A stretch of 25,608 nt of DNA from JBBRNH01 sp038230415 (GCA_038230415.1 JBBRNH010000089.1:1-25608), one strand, 5' to 3'. Positions 6,700 to 16,633 are shown, counted from the stretch's first letter. Notes: generated by a model from the letters alone, not told the origin. Numbers and translations: made by a program.

Positions 6700-8721
6700 T
6701 CAATTAAACTTCAGGTTCTGCACCCGCACCGCGTTCAGGATTGCCAGCATAGCCACGCCCACATCGGCGAAAACCGCTTCCCACATTGTTGCTAAACCGC
6801 CTGCGCCCAGCACCAGCACAATGGCTTTGACTACCATCGACAGGGTGATATTCTGCCAGACAATCCGGCGCGTGGCCCGGCCAATGGCAATCGCCATCGC
6901 AATTTTCGAGGGTTCGTCGTTCTGGATAATCACGTCGGCGGTTTCGATGGTCGCATCCGAGCCAAGACCGCCCATCGCCATGCCCACGTCGGCCAGCGCG
7001 ACCACCGGCGCGTCGTTTACCCCGTCGCCGACGAAAGCCAGCTTCGCCTTTGCATTGCCCGCCAGGTCTGATTTAAGCCGCTCGACCTGGGCTACTTTGT
7101 CTTCGGGCAGCAGGTCGCCGTGCCACTCGTCCACGCCTACCTGCCGGGCTACGGCTTCGACCACCGCCGATTTGTCGCCCGACAGCATGACGGTTCGGAT
7201 ACCGTCCGCTTTCAGGCGTTTTACGGCATCGGCCGCATCCGGTTTGATTTCGTCGGCGATGGTGAAGTAACCGGCAAACTGCCCGTCGATGGCCGTCATG
7301 ACGATGGTGTAGGGAATTTGCGTCAGGGCTTCGTCGAACGACACGTTGAACTTCCGAAGCAGTTTGGCGTTTCCGGCCAGCATTTCTTTTCCTTCGACCA
7401 TCCCTTTCAGACCATGCCCGGCGATCTCTTCAACCCCTTCGACGGATACCGTTTCGTGGCCGGTATCGGCATGGTCGAGAATGGCCGTAGCTACCGGGTG
7501 GGTTGATTTGCTTTCGAGCGCGGCTGTCAGGCGGGTCAACTCCTTCGCGTCGATACCAATCGGTTTGACTTCCTGTACCTTGAAAACGCCTTTGGTCAGG
7601 GTGCCGGTTTTGTCCATGACCACCGTTTTGACCTGGGTGATCAAATCCAGATAGACCGAGCCTTTGAACAGAATCCCCTGCCGCGATCCGGCTCCGATCC
7701 CCCCGAAATAGCCTAACGGAATTGAAATGACCAATGCACAGGGGCAGCCGATGACCAAGAACACCAATCCCCGGTAGAGCCAGTCGGCAAAGCGGTAATC
7801 GGCCACGAAGAAATACGGCACCACCGTAATCAGCACGGCCAGCAGGCAGATAATTGGCGTATAAATCCTGGCGAACCGGGCAATGAACTCCTGCGTCGGT
7901 GCCTTGCGGCCCGTAGCCTGCTGCACGAGTTTGAGAATCCGCGACAGTTTGGAGTCCTGATAGGGAGTCGTTACGTCCATCTCCACCAGCGACTGCCGGT
8001 TAATCATCCCGGCCAGCACCGCTTCGCCCTGCTCAATCGTGCGCGGTACGCTTTCGCCCGTCAGTGCCGCCGTATCGAAGGTGCCTGAGCCGGAACGCAT
8101 CGTGCCATCCAATCCCACTTTTTCGCCGGGCTTAATTTGAATCACGTCACCGACGCTCACCGTGGCGGCTTTCACGGTTTGGGCCTGCCCGTTTCGGAGT
8201 ACCGTCACTTCATCGGGTCGTACATCGAGCAGGGCTTTGATACTGAGACGCGCCCGCAGCACGGCGGCATCCTGAAACAACTCGCCGATGGTATAAAACA
8301 GCATCACGGCCACGCCTTCGGGGTATTCGCGGATGCCGAACGCACCGAGGGTAGCCACGCCCATCAGGAAAAATTCGGTAAATACATCGCGGTTTAATAT
8401 GCTGCTCCACGCCCGCTTCAATACAGGCCAGCCAACGGGCAAGTAAGCCACCACGTACCAGATGAGCCGAACGAGATCGTTGAACCACCGAATCCGCTCC
8501 GGCGTACCGGTCGGACCGCTCAGCTTAAAATAATCCAGTGCCATGCCGCACAGCAGCAATAATAGGCTCATAGCAACTGGAGCATACGTGCGCCATGTTT
8601 GTTCGGGGCCTTTCTTGGCCGGGGCTGCGTCGGCTGCGGGCGTGGTGCCTTCTTCAATTAAATCGACATCATCCTCGTCGTGGTCATGTCCTTCGTGGTT
8701 GTGGTCATTGTTATGTTCCAT
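6700..8721 (-). CDS. P1B-type heavy-metal ATPase (Zn/Cd/Pb exporter type)
   Basis: This is a 673-residue ATP-driven cation exporter of the inner membrane. It shows the CPC metal site (Cys326-Pro-Cys328 in GCPCALVIS), the phosphorylation motif DKTGTLT (Asp370), the SxxHP motif (His408) and GDGVND near residue 567. The last membrane region contains FADVGVAMLAILNA, whose Asp aligns with the ZntA Asp that selects divalent Zn/Cd/Pb. Instead of an HMA domain the N-terminus is a His/Asp/Glu-rich tail (MEHNNDHNHEGHDHDED), a likely Zn-binding segment. ATG at 8721 starts that tail; the reading to 8781 adds an unlikely leader. It follows the MFS gene by 87 nt. Divalent specificity is inferred from motifs. 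Confidence 0.93.
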   Translation of the reverse strand: MEHNNDHNHEGHDHDEDDVDLIEEGTTPAADAAPAKKGPEQTWRTYAPVAMSLLLLLCGMALDYFKLSGPTGTPERIRWFNDLVRLIWYVVAYLPVGWPVLKRAWSSILNRDVFTEFFLMGVATLGAFGIREYPEGVAVMLFYTIGELFQDAAVLRARLSIKALLDVRPDEVTVLRNGQAQTVKAATVSVGDVIQIKPGEKVGLDGTMRSGSGTFDTAALTGESVPRTIEQGEAVLAGMINRQSLVEMDVTTPYQDSKLSRILKLVQQATGRKAPTQEFIARFARIYTPIICLLAVLITVVPYFFVADYRFADWLYRGLVFLVIGCPCALVISIPLGYFGGIGAGSRQGILFKGSVYLDLITQVKTVVMDKTGTLTKGVFKVQEVKPIGIDAKELTRLTAALESKSTHPVATAILDHADTGHETVSVEGVEEIAGHGLKGMVEGKEMLAGNAKLLRKFNVSFDEALTQIPYTIVMTAIDGQFAGYFTIADEIKPDAADAVKRLKADGIRTVMLSGDKSAVVEAVARQVGVDEWHGDLLPEDKVAQVERLKSDLAGNAKAKLAFVGDGVNDAPVVALADVGMAMGGLGSDATIETADVIIQNDEPSKIAMAIAIGRATRRIVWQNITLSMVVKAIVLVLGAGGLATMWEAVFADVGVAMLAILNAVRVQNLKFN

Positions 8722-8808
8722 TATGTCATCAGAGTTTAATGAAAAAGATAAAACGCTGCCGATCAGTAAGTTCCAGAGCATCTATCGTGTTTCTTGTTAT
8801 GGATCAGT

Positions 8809-10074
8809 TCAGGCCGGATACGCTGATATACCCGGATGTATGTTGGTACGCTTCGGGCGAAACAGCAGCAACGCTATCCCCAGCAACGCCAGCGTGAGCA
8901 GCCCGCCGTACAGAAAATTCTGACCCGGAAACCGACTGCCCGTGAACCCCGCAATAGGATAGGCAATAGCCCACCACAAGTGCGAAAATGCGAAGTGCGA
9001 CCCGAATACTTTCCCCTGCTGCGAACCCTCGATCTGCTCCCCGATCAGTGTTTCCGACGGAATTTCGGCTAAACTCTGCCCCAGCCCGGCGCACAACCAT
9101 AGGATCAGCAACACCGGATAGCCCACGTAGTTTGCCCCCGCAATGGCTAATCCCAGCAACAATGCCCCGCCAATGAGCGATGTCCGCCGGCTGGGCGAGG
9201 TGTCGAAACTGCCCGACAGAAACGCGGCTACCGTGGCCCCGATACCAAACGCGGCCATCACCCAGCCGTAATAAACATCGGTCAGGCCCAGCCCGTCTTT
9301 GACGTGACCGATGGTGTTGACCAAAATCTGGGCACCGGCAATGGCCGACACAAACTCGATGGCCAGTGCAAACCGGATCACGGGCGTACCGAACAGCAGC
9401 GTGGCCCCCTTCATCACGTCGGCCCAGGCCGACAGCGGTTTGGCTCCCGATTTCTCCGCCGGGGGACTTTTCAGCAACGCGCCCGGCAACAGCAGAATCA
9501 GGATACCGGCCAGCACGAACGATACGGCATCGACAAAGAAAATGTCCCTCGCCCCGAACCACACGGCCAGGATGCCGGCCAGCCCCGGTCCCAGTACCCC
9601 CAGCAATTGAAACGTGGCCGTCGATAAGCCAATCGCCTGCCGGTAGTAGCGTTTATCGACCACCTGCGGGATAATGGCTTTGTAAGTCGGGGTGAAAAAC
9701 GCATTGAACACGTTGAGCAGAAACACCAGGCCATAAATCTGCCAGGCCGCCGTCACGAACGGTAGACAGGCCACAATGCCCATGCGGATGAAGTGGGTCG
9801 TGTAGAGAATTTTTTTGCGGTCCACGCGGTCGGCCAGCACCCCGGCAAACGGCGAAAAAATAATAAACGCCAGCACCCGAAGCGTCAGGGCTACCGACAG
9901 AATCACCGCCGACTGTTCCCGCCCGAACTGGTAGGCCAGCAGGGCCAGCCCCACCCAGGTAAAAGCATCGCCCAGCAGACTAATCGTCTGGGCGAAATAC
10001 AGCGTGGCAAATACCCGGCTTCGCAGGGCCTGAAACGGCTCCAGCAACCGGGAAATGGCGTTTTTTTGGGACAT
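8809..10074 (-). CDS. MFS transporter
   Basis: This is a 421-residue polytopic inner-membrane protein of the major facilitator superfamily. It has about 12 hydrophobic segments, and motif A appears at about residues 78-90 as GVLADRVDRKKIL. The overall character (LYFAQTISLLGDAFTWVGLALLAYQF at the N-terminus, a central loop with KSPPAEKSGAKP) matches the MFS_3/EntS-like exporters. The likely role is export of a metal, metal chelate or small molecule; the substrate cannot be read. It lies 21 nt after the ZIP gene and is the fifth gene of the metal operon. The C-terminus ends in LLFRPKRTN followed by a short polar tail. Confidence 0.88.
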   Translation of the reverse strand: MSQKNAISRLLEPFQALRSRVFATLYFAQTISLLGDAFTWVGLALLAYQFGREQSAVILSVALTLRVLAFIIFSPFAGVLADRVDRKKILYTTHFIRMGIVACLPFVTAAWQIYGLVFLLNVFNAFFTPTYKAIIPQVVDKRYYRQAIGLSTATFQLLGVLGPGLAGILAVWFGARDIFFVDAVSFVLAGILILLLPGALLKSPPAEKSGAKPLSAWADVMKGATLLFGTPVIRFALAIEFVSAIAGAQILVNTIGHVKDGLGLTDVYYGWVMAAFGIGATVAAFLSGSFDTSPSRRTSLIGGALLLGLAIAGANYVGYPVLLILWLCAGLGQSLAEIPSETLIGEQIEGSQQGKVFGSHFAFSHLWWAIAYPIAGFTGSRFPGQNFLYGGLLTLALLGIALLLFRPKRTNIHPGISAYPA

Positions 10075-10095
10075 TCCTTTTTCTTGATGAACGGG

Positions 10096-10836
10096 TCAGG
10101 CAACCATTCCCAGAATGAGAAATAACAAAAAGCCCGCGAAAAACATAGCCGTCAGCCAGGGCTTTTCCTCGCCTTCGTGGGCTTCGACCAACAGTTCTTC
10201 GGTGACCAAAAACAGCAGTGCCGCCAGCCCGAACGACAGCACCACGTCTAACCCCGTTTCGGGCAGGTTGTGCAACAGCGTCGCGCCGACCAGGGTGCTG
10301 AGAAAAAACAGGGCCGACATACCCACCAGCAGCCCGACGATCCGGGAACGGGCGATTCCGTCGTCGGTCAGGGAGGTCGCCGTAGCCAGGCCGAGTGACA
10401 GCACTTCCACCCCCAGGGCGACCGCCAGCAAAACGCCTTCTTTGGCCCCGGCCGCAAACCCGATGCCGAGCAGTAGCCCGTCAATAAACAAATCAACGCC
10501 GATGGCAATCAGAAACGCTGCGGGTAGTTTTCCCGATGTAATTGATTCATTACCAGAACTTTCTGTTGTTTTTGATTCGGTCAGGTGCCGAATCAAAAGC
10601 ATCAGGCCAATGCCTGCCCCAAAGCCGAGAGCCGTCAGCACGGGGTTGTGTAGCTTGACTACGTCGGGCAGAATCTCGACGGCCACCACCGAAAACACCA
10701 CCCCGGCGGCAAAGTGCAGGATGGCCGAGCGGGCCTGCACCCCAACACGAACCACCAATGCCAGCAACCCTCCGCCCGCCAGGGCAAGGGTAGGCAGCAG
10801 GGCATACGTCAAAATCTGTTGCATGAGCGGAGTCAT
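10096..10836 (-). CDS. Divergent ZIP-family metal permease
   Basis: This 246-residue membrane protein has about eight hydrophobic segments. The ZIP-like first core helix reads HFAAGVVFSVVAVEILPD (His41, Glu54, Asp58), and later segments include DLFIDGLLLGIGFAAGAKEG and ALGVEVLSLGLATATSL. The canonical ZIP metal-site residues of TM4 (HNxxDG) and TM5 (HExP) are not intact: the first is DLFIDG here and the second lacks the expected His. The fold is convincing, but transport specificity or even direction may differ. A His/Ser/Thr/Glu-rich loop (residues 83-100) separates the two halves. It lies 32 nt after the adaptor gene. ZIPs are normally importers, which is notable in an efflux operon. Confidence 0.8.
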   Translation of the reverse strand: MTPLMQQILTYALLPTLALAGGGLLALVVRVGVQARSAILHFAAGVVFSVVAVEILPDVVKLHNPVLTALGFGAGIGLMLLIRHLTESKTTESSGNESITSGKLPAAFLIAIGVDLFIDGLLLGIGFAAGAKEGVLLAVALGVEVLSLGLATATSLTDDGIARSRIVGLLVGMSALFFLSTLVGATLLHNLPETGLDVVLSFGLAALLFLVTEELLVEAHEGEEKPWLTAMFFAGFLLFLILGMVA

Positions 10837-10868
10837 CGCGGTTGGTTTTTTAGGGGTGTAACTATGGG

Positions 10869-12107
10869 TTACTCTTCTTCTTCGACATTGTTCATCGCCG
10901 ACAGCAAATCGTAGGCCCCGGCGATAACGATGCGGTTGCCCGGTTTCAGGTTGGGCGGCAGGGTGATGGCCCGGTAGCCGTTTTCGATCAGCCCTGCCCG
11001 CACCGGCACCACCCGGAAGCGGTAATGGGGTATGCCATCGTGGGTGGTTTTGCTATCGAACACAAAAATCTGCGGCTGGCTACCGGCCTGCACAATGGCG
11101 GCTTCGGGCAGGGCCGGTTCCGCCGAAGCAGTCCCCGTTTCGATGGCCGCTTTCAGAAACGTGCCGGGTCTTGCCAAGCTGCCGGTGGCCCGACCCGGCT
11201 GGCTATTTATTGACGCATAGACCTTTACGGTGCGGTCGGCATTGGTTTCGCGGTTGATGAGGGTGATGCGCCCCAAGCGTTCCGTAGTCTCGCCGACCAC
11301 CGATATTCGTACCCGCTGACCGACCCGTACCACCGCCACATCGCGCTCGAAAACGGTCAGTTCGGCCAGCAGATTGGCCGTGTTCGTGATCTCGAAGAGT
11401 ACATCGTTGGCACTCACATAGCGGCCCCGGTTCACGTTGGCTGCCGTCACGATACCGCTGATCGGGGCGCGGATGGCCGCCGTTCGGGTGATGCGGCCCG
11501 TGTTGAGCGCGGCCATCGGAACTCCCAGCAGGGTTACTTGCTGGCGCAGCCCTTCGGTTCTGGCCCGCAGCGTACCGAGTTGGGCGGTGGCTTGCTGGAA
11601 TGTTTTTAAGGCCCCCACGTTTTCGCGGCTCAGTTCGCGCTGGCGGTCGTATTCCTGCTGCTGAAAGGTCAACTGACTGATTGTTTCCAGATACTCCTGC
11701 TGCAACCGGATAAATTCGGGGTTTTCCAGCACGGCCAGCACCTGCCCCCGCCGAACGGCGGTGCCGGGCAGCAGACTCGCCGTTTTCAGGATGCCACCGT
11801 AGGGTGTCGAGACCGATACCTGCTGCTGCGGAGGTGCGTTGAGGATACCACTGGCCCGAACCAGATTGCTCAACGTTCGGGATTCGATGGCACCCAATTT
11901 AATCCCCGCCGTCTGGAACTGGGCTTCGGTCAGTTCGACAAAACCAGGTTCTGCCGTCCCGGTGGCCGAATCAGGTTTGGCCGCTTCGGAGGTCGTCGTT
12001 GTTGCTGTTCCGCTGGCCGGCGATCCGGTGGTTTTGCCGGGGTGATTGCATCCCGACAGGCCCGCCCCGACCAGCATACAAAGGATGATTAAGTGACGTG
12101 ACTTCAT
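10869..12107 (-). CDS. RND efflux periplasmic adaptor lipoprotein (CzcB/CusB type)
   Basis: This is a 412-residue lipoprotein with lipobox LSGC (Cys20). After a low-complexity Thr/Ala linker comes the membrane-fusion core: QVSVSTPYGGILKTASLLPGTAVRRGQVLAVLENPE (first lipoyl half), a helical hairpin (residues about 130-185), IRAPISGIVTAANVNRGRYVS (second lipoyl half), the beta-barrel domain and a membrane-proximal domain ending in AGAYDLLSAMNN. It bridges the inner-membrane pump and the outer-membrane factor. No DUF3347 or Cys-rich metal-binding extension is seen; the stand-alone DUF3347 protein at 464-970 could serve in trans. Its ATG overlaps the pump stop codon by 4 nt (ATGA), which suggests translational coupling. 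Confidence 0.92.
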   Translation of the reverse strand: MKSRHLIILCMLVGAGLSGCNHPGKTTGSPASGTATTTTSEAAKPDSATGTAEPGFVELTEAQFQTAGIKLGAIESRTLSNLVRASGILNAPPQQQVSVSTPYGGILKTASLLPGTAVRRGQVLAVLENPEFIRLQQEYLETISQLTFQQQEYDRQRELSRENVGALKTFQQATAQLGTLRARTEGLRQQVTLLGVPMAALNTGRITRTAAIRAPISGIVTAANVNRGRYVSANDVLFEITNTANLLAELTVFERDVAVVRVGQRVRISVVGETTERLGRITLINRETNADRTVKVYASINSQPGRATGSLARPGTFLKAAIETGTASAEPALPEAAIVQAGSQPQIFVFDSKTTHDGIPHYRFRVVPVRAGLIENGYRAITLPPNLKPGNRIVIAGAYDLLSAMNNVEEEE

Positions 12108-15100
12108 GGTTGGGGATTGCCTGACAGCAGTTCGAGGGTGATAACGGTTTGGTTTAACTCATTCAGTGCCTGGAGGTAGCCGGTCTGGATGTCGCTGGCA
12201 GTCCGCAGGTTTTGCAGCACTTCGATGTAGCCGATTTCGCCCGTCCGGTAAGCCCGGTTCACTTGCTGACGAATGAGCGCGGCCTGCGGCAGGGCCGATG
12301 TTTCGTAGTAATCGAGCGTTTGCCGGTTTTTACGATACGCCTGTAGCTGTTCGGCCAATTCACCGGCCAGCCCCTGTTGCCGGGCTGCCAGCGAGGCATC
12401 GGCGCGTTGCCGGGCCAGGTCGGTAGCCTGTATCCGCGCCCGCTGTGGCCGGCTGAACACCGGCACCGAAATGCCCACCTGCCCGAATATGAACCGGTGG
12501 CCGAAGCCGTAAAAACGGTCGGCTCCATCCACCTGCTCAAAGCCCTGGAGGGATTGGTTGGTGAGGCTGACCGAAAAATCGGGTTTGAGCCTGGCCCGTT
12601 CCACGTCGGTTTCGCGCCGGGCAATCTCGATTTGTTGGCGCAGCAGGGCGATTTCGGGGTTCAGAGAAACCCGGGCCGAGTCCAGCACGGGCAGGGGGCG
12701 GGCAGTCAGCACCGAGTCGGTGATGGCGGGTAGGTCGCTCAGGCCAAGCAGCGTTTGCAAGCGTCGGCGCAACATCAGCGCGTCGGCGGCATTCTGTTGG
12801 AGAAACACCGCTGCCTGCCGCGACGCGGTGCTGGCAGCGGTCTGTTCGAGCTGGGTTCCCTCGCCCGTGCGCTGGCGCACGGTTGCCGCCCGCGCCACGC
12901 CCGCCAGCAAACTGTCCTGGGTGATCAGCGCACGGCGCAGGGCCGAGAGGTACGTCAGGGCATAGTAGGTGGCTTTGACCTGGTAGGCCAGCGTCTGCCG
13001 CGTGAGCTGGCTTTCGGTTTCGGCTCCGGTGGTGCGGGCTTCGGCCAGCGACTGCAAACTCCGCACCAGGGCCGGGGCGGGCAACCGTTGCCCCACCGTC
13101 AGCGACCCGTCGAAATAGCGACTGTTGTATTGCCCCGCCGAAACCGACAGGTCAGTTTTACCCACGTCGCCCGCCGTGCCGCGCAGGGCTTGCTGATAGG
13201 ACACGCCGAGGGCCGAGACCCGCAGATTGGGGTTGGTCCGGTACGCCCGGTCGAGCGCCTGCGACAACGAAACCGGCCCCATCTGACCCGGTTGGGCCAG
13301 TACCTGCGCCCGTACCGGCAGCACACTTCCTAATCCAAGCAACCCCACCAGCAACAGGGGCCACCAGCCGGCCGCCGTCGAGGCTGTGACGGGAGCCGGG
13401 GGTGCGGACTTTTTGCCAAACTTGGCTTCCTCTAAATAATACAGAATCGGTAACACAATCAGCGTCAGCAGGGTAGCCGTAATCAGGCCCCCGATCACGA
13501 CGGTGGCTAAGGGCCGTTGCACCTCGGCCCCCGCCGACGACGAGAGTGCCATGGGCAAAAATCCCAGCGAAGCCACCGTTGCCGTCATCAACACGGGCCG
13601 CAGCCGGATGGCGGTTCCCCGGAAAATCACCGCATTCAGGTCGGTTTCGCCTTCTTCGCGCCGGATACGGTTAAATTCGGCAATCAGCACGATGCCGTTC
13701 AGCACGGCTACCCCGAACAGGGCGATAAAGCCCACCCCCGCCGAGATGCTGAACGGCATCCCGCGCAGCCACAGGGCCAGCACCCCCCCGATGGCCGACA
13801 GGGGAATGGCCGTAAAAATCAGTCCGGCCTGCCGCACCGAGTTGAAGGTAACAAACAGCAGCAAAAAAATCAGGGCGAGGGCCACCGGAACGGCCACCCC
13901 CAGCCGCTGCCGGGCCTCGATCAGGTTCTCGAACTGACCGCCATACGCGACGTAATACCCCGTTGGAAACTTGATCTGCGCGTTGATCTTTTGTTGCAGT
14001 TCGGTCACGACGCTTTCCACATCCCGACCGCGCACGTTGAACCCGACGGTGAGCCGCCGTTTGGTATCTTCGCGTTGAATCTGGTTGGGGCCGGTTTTCA
14101 TCTCAACGCGGGCCAGCTCACCGAGGGGGACCGGCGTGCCGTCGGGAACGGCCACGGTCAGGTTCCGCACATCGTCGATGCTGCGCCGGTTTGCGTCGGC
14201 CAGCCGCACCACCAGATCGTACCGCCGTTCGCCCTCATAGACTAAGCCCGCGCTTTCACCGGCAAAGGCCGCGCTCAGGGTTCGGTTCACGTCGTCAACG
14301 GCTAAGCCGTAGCGGGCTAAGGCTTCGCGGTCGGCCTGGACCACAATCTGGGGTAAGCCCTCGACCTGCTCGACGTATAAATCGGTGGCTCCCGAAACGC
14401 TGCTGACCAAGCGGCTGATTCGGCCCGCCAGGTGGGTAAGCTGGCCTAAATCTTCGCCAAAAATCTTGACCGCCACATCCTGCTTGATCCCCGACACGAG
14501 TTCATTGAACCGCATCTGAATCGGCTGCTGAAACCCGAACGTAACGCCCGGAATGGCCTTGAGCGCTTCGGCCATCTGAACGGCCAGTTCGTCCTGGGTA
14601 CGGGCCGATCTCCATTCCGACTGCGGGTTGAGGATAATCATCAGGTCGGCGGCTTCAATAGGCATCGGGTCGGTCGGAATTTCGCCGGAGCCGATTTTGC
14701 CGATCACCTCGTTCACCTCGGGGAACTGCTGTTTCAGCACCCGTGCAGCCAGCAGTGTTTTGTCCACCGTTTGGGAGAGTGCCGATCCGGTCAGCAACCG
14801 CATTTCAACGGCAAAATCACCTTCGGAGAGGGTAGGAATAAACTCGCCCCCCAGCGTGGTGAAAAGCCAGATACTGCCCGCCAGCAGCCCGGCAGCGACG
14901 AGTAACACCCCCGTTTTGACCCGTAACGCAGCCCGGATAATGGGGGTATAGCCGCGATGGGCCGCGTCCATCAGCCGGTCCGACAGCGTTTTTTTGTGTT
15001 GGATGTTCTTGCTCAGAAACAGGGCCGAGGCCATCGGCACGTAGGTCAGTGACAGAATAAACGCGCCCAGAATAGCGAAGCTGACGACTTCCGCCATGGG

Positions 15101-16522
15101 CCGGAACATTTTGCCTTCGGTACCGATCAGGGCCAGAATAGGCAGGTACACAATCAGGATGATAATCTCCCCGAAAGCCGCCGAGGTACGAATCCGGCTG
15201 GCCGAGGTGAACACCTCATCGTCAATCTGCCCCTGATTAAGCCGGGTTAATTTATTCAGGCTCAAATGATGCAGCGTAGCTTCGACAATAATTACGGCCC
15301 CGTCCACTATGAGTCCGAAATCAATGGCTCCCAGGCTCATCAGGTTGCCTGATACGCCGAAAACCGTCATCATGCCGATGGCAAACAGCATGGCCAGCGG
15401 AATCACGGAGGCCACAATCAGCCCCGCCCGCAGGTTGCCCAGGAACAGAATCAGCACGAAGATCACGATCAACGCGCCTTCGATGAGGTTTTTTGTTACC
15501 GTGCCGATGGCCCGGTTTACCAACGCCGAACGGTCTAAAAACGCATGAATTTCTACCCCTTCGGGCAACGTCCGCCGAATCTGCTCCATACGGGTTTTGA
15601 CCCGGTCAATGACCTGATTGGCGTTCGCGCCTTTGAGCATCAGCACCAGCGCACCCACCGCTTCGCCTGCTTCGTTCCGGGTCAGTGCGCCATAGCGCAC
15701 CGCCGAGCCGAACTGCACGGTGGCGACATCCCGAATCAGGACGGGAATACCGCCCGCCGTGCGCCGGACCACAATGCTGCCAATGTCGCTCAGGCTGCCC
15801 ACCAACCCTTCTGACCGGATGAGGTAGGCGTTCGGTTTTTTATCAATGTAGGCTCCGCCCGTGTTTTGGTTGTTGCGCGACAGGGCCGTAAACAAGTCGT
15901 TTATACCCAGTTTATAGGACCGCAGCCGGTCGGGGTCAATCGCAATCTCATACTGTTTGACCAACCCGCCGAAACTGCTCACATCGGCCACGCCGGGCGT
16001 GCCGAGGAGTTGCCGGCGCACGACCCAGTCCTGAATCGAGCGCAGTTCCATCGGCGAATACCGGGTGGTATAGCCGGGTTTGGCGTAGATCACGTATTGG
16101 TAAATCTCGCCTAAACCCGTGCTGACCGGCCCCAGCGATGGCTCGCCCGCACTGGCCGGAATCTGGGCGCGGGCATCGGCCAGCCGTTCGCTCACCTGCT
16201 GCCGCGCCCAATACAGGTCGGTAGCTTCGGTAAAAACGATGGTAACGACCGACAGCCCGAAGCGCGAAATAGACCGTACCTCCACAATCTGCGGAATAGT
16301 CGCCATCGTCTGTTCGACGGGAAAGGTAATGAGCCGTTCGACCTCCTGGGCGGCCAACGCCGGCGACCGGGTGATGATCTGTACCTGATTGGTGGTGATG
16401 TCGGGCAGGGCATCAATGGGGAGTCGGCTGAGGGAATAGCTTCCCCAAATGACTAAGGCCAGCGTAAAGAGGCCGATAATGAGTTTGTTCCGAATCGAAA
16501 AACGGATAATGGCATCCAGCAT
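12104..16522 (-). CDS. CzcA-type RND metal efflux pump fused to a TolC-like outer-membrane factor
   Basis: This is a 1472-residue fusion. Residues 1 to about 1035 are a complete HME-RND pump: N-terminal helix (IRFSIRNKLIIGLFTLALVIWG), two porter halves, and TM4 motif DFGLIVDGAVIIVEA from Asp401. That motif matches the divalent-cation (Zn/Co/Cd) CzcA class rather than the Cu/Ag CusA class. Residues about 1052-1073 form a new hydrophobic segment (GWWPLLLVGLLGLGSVLPVR) that looks like a signal peptide with AQ cleavage sites. Residues about 1080-1472 are an outer-membrane efflux domain of the CzcC/TolC kind, starting VSLSQALDRAYRTNPNLRV. The ATG at 16522 was preferred to 16567. Pump plus exit duct in one chain ensures equal amounts; the internal signal suggests processing. 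Confidence 0.93.
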   Translation of the reverse strand: MLDAIIRFSIRNKLIIGLFTLALVIWGSYSLSRLPIDALPDITTNQVQIITRSPALAAQEVERLITFPVEQTMATIPQIVEVRSISRFGLSVVTIVFTEATDLYWARQQVSERLADARAQIPASAGEPSLGPVSTGLGEIYQYVIYAKPGYTTRYSPMELRSIQDWVVRRQLLGTPGVADVSSFGGLVKQYEIAIDPDRLRSYKLGINDLFTALSRNNQNTGGAYIDKKPNAYLIRSEGLVGSLSDIGSIVVRRTAGGIPVLIRDVATVQFGSAVRYGALTRNEAGEAVGALVLMLKGANANQVIDRVKTRMEQIRRTLPEGVEIHAFLDRSALVNRAIGTVTKNLIEGALIVIFVLILFLGNLRAGLIVASVIPLAMLFAIGMMTVFGVSGNLMSLGAIDFGLIVDGAVIIVEATLHHLSLNKLTRLNQGQIDDEVFTSASRIRTSAAFGEIIILIVYLPILALIGTEGKMFRPMAEVVSFAILGAFILSLTYVPMASALFLSKNIQHKKTLSDRLMDAAHRGYTPIIRAALRVKTGVLLVAAGLLAGSIWLFTTLGGEFIPTLSEGDFAVEMRLLTGSALSQTVDKTLLAARVLKQQFPEVNEVIGKIGSGEIPTDPMPIEAADLMIILNPQSEWRSARTQDELAVQMAEALKAIPGVTFGFQQPIQMRFNELVSGIKQDVAVKIFGEDLGQLTHLAGRISRLVSSVSGATDLYVEQVEGLPQIVVQADREALARYGLAVDDVNRTLSAAFAGESAGLVYEGERRYDLVVRLADANRRSIDDVRNLTVAVPDGTPVPLGELARVEMKTGPNQIQREDTKRRLTVGFNVRGRDVESVVTELQQKINAQIKFPTGYYVAYGGQFENLIEARQRLGVAVPVALALIFLLLFVTFNSVRQAGLIFTAIPLSAIGGVLALWLRGMPFSISAGVGFIALFGVAVLNGIVLIAEFNRIRREEGETDLNAVIFRGTAIRLRPVLMTATVASLGFLPMALSSSAGAEVQRPLATVVIGGLITATLLTLIVLPILYYLEEAKFGKKSAPPAPVTASTAAGWWPLLLVGLLGLGSVLPVRAQVLAQPGQMGPVSLSQALDRAYRTNPNLRVSALGVSYQQALRGTAGDVGKTDLSVSAGQYNSRYFDGSLTVGQRLPAPALVRSLQSLAEARTTGAETESQLTRQTLAYQVKATYYALTYLSALRRALITQDSLLAGVARAATVRQRTGEGTQLEQTAASTASRQAAVFLQQNAADALMLRRRLQTLLGLSDLPAITDSVLTARPLPVLDSARVSLNPEIALLRQQIEIARRETDVERARLKPDFSVSLTNQSLQGFEQVDGADRFYGFGHRFIFGQVGISVPVFSRPQRARIQATDLARQRADASLAARQQGLAGELAEQLQAYRKNRQTLDYYETSALPQAALIRQQVNRAYRTGEIGYIEVLQNLRTASDIQTGYLQALNELNQTVITLELLSGNPQP

Positions 16523-16633
16523 AGATGAGTCTGAACAGGGAGGTGAAAACAAAAAGATGCTGCACACAACCCGACTGCATACCGCTTCGGAGGACGAATA
16601 CGGTCAGGCAGACGGGTTACGGGCAAAGGGCGT

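Noticed and set aside
8804..9562. Second minus-strand frame of 252 codons within the MFS gene
   Set aside because: Gly/Arg/His-rich out-of-frame translation of the membrane-transporter coding sequence.
10115..10861. Plus-strand 248-codon reading frame opposite the ZIP gene
   Set aside because: Ser/Thr/Pro/Arg-rich with no domain; the opposite strand has a good membrane-protein pattern.
13517..14245. Plus-strand 242-codon reading frame inside the RND gene
   Set aside because: Antisense to conserved porter sequence. The composition (His, Gln, Arg, Pro-rich) is that of a shadow frame in GC-rich DNA.
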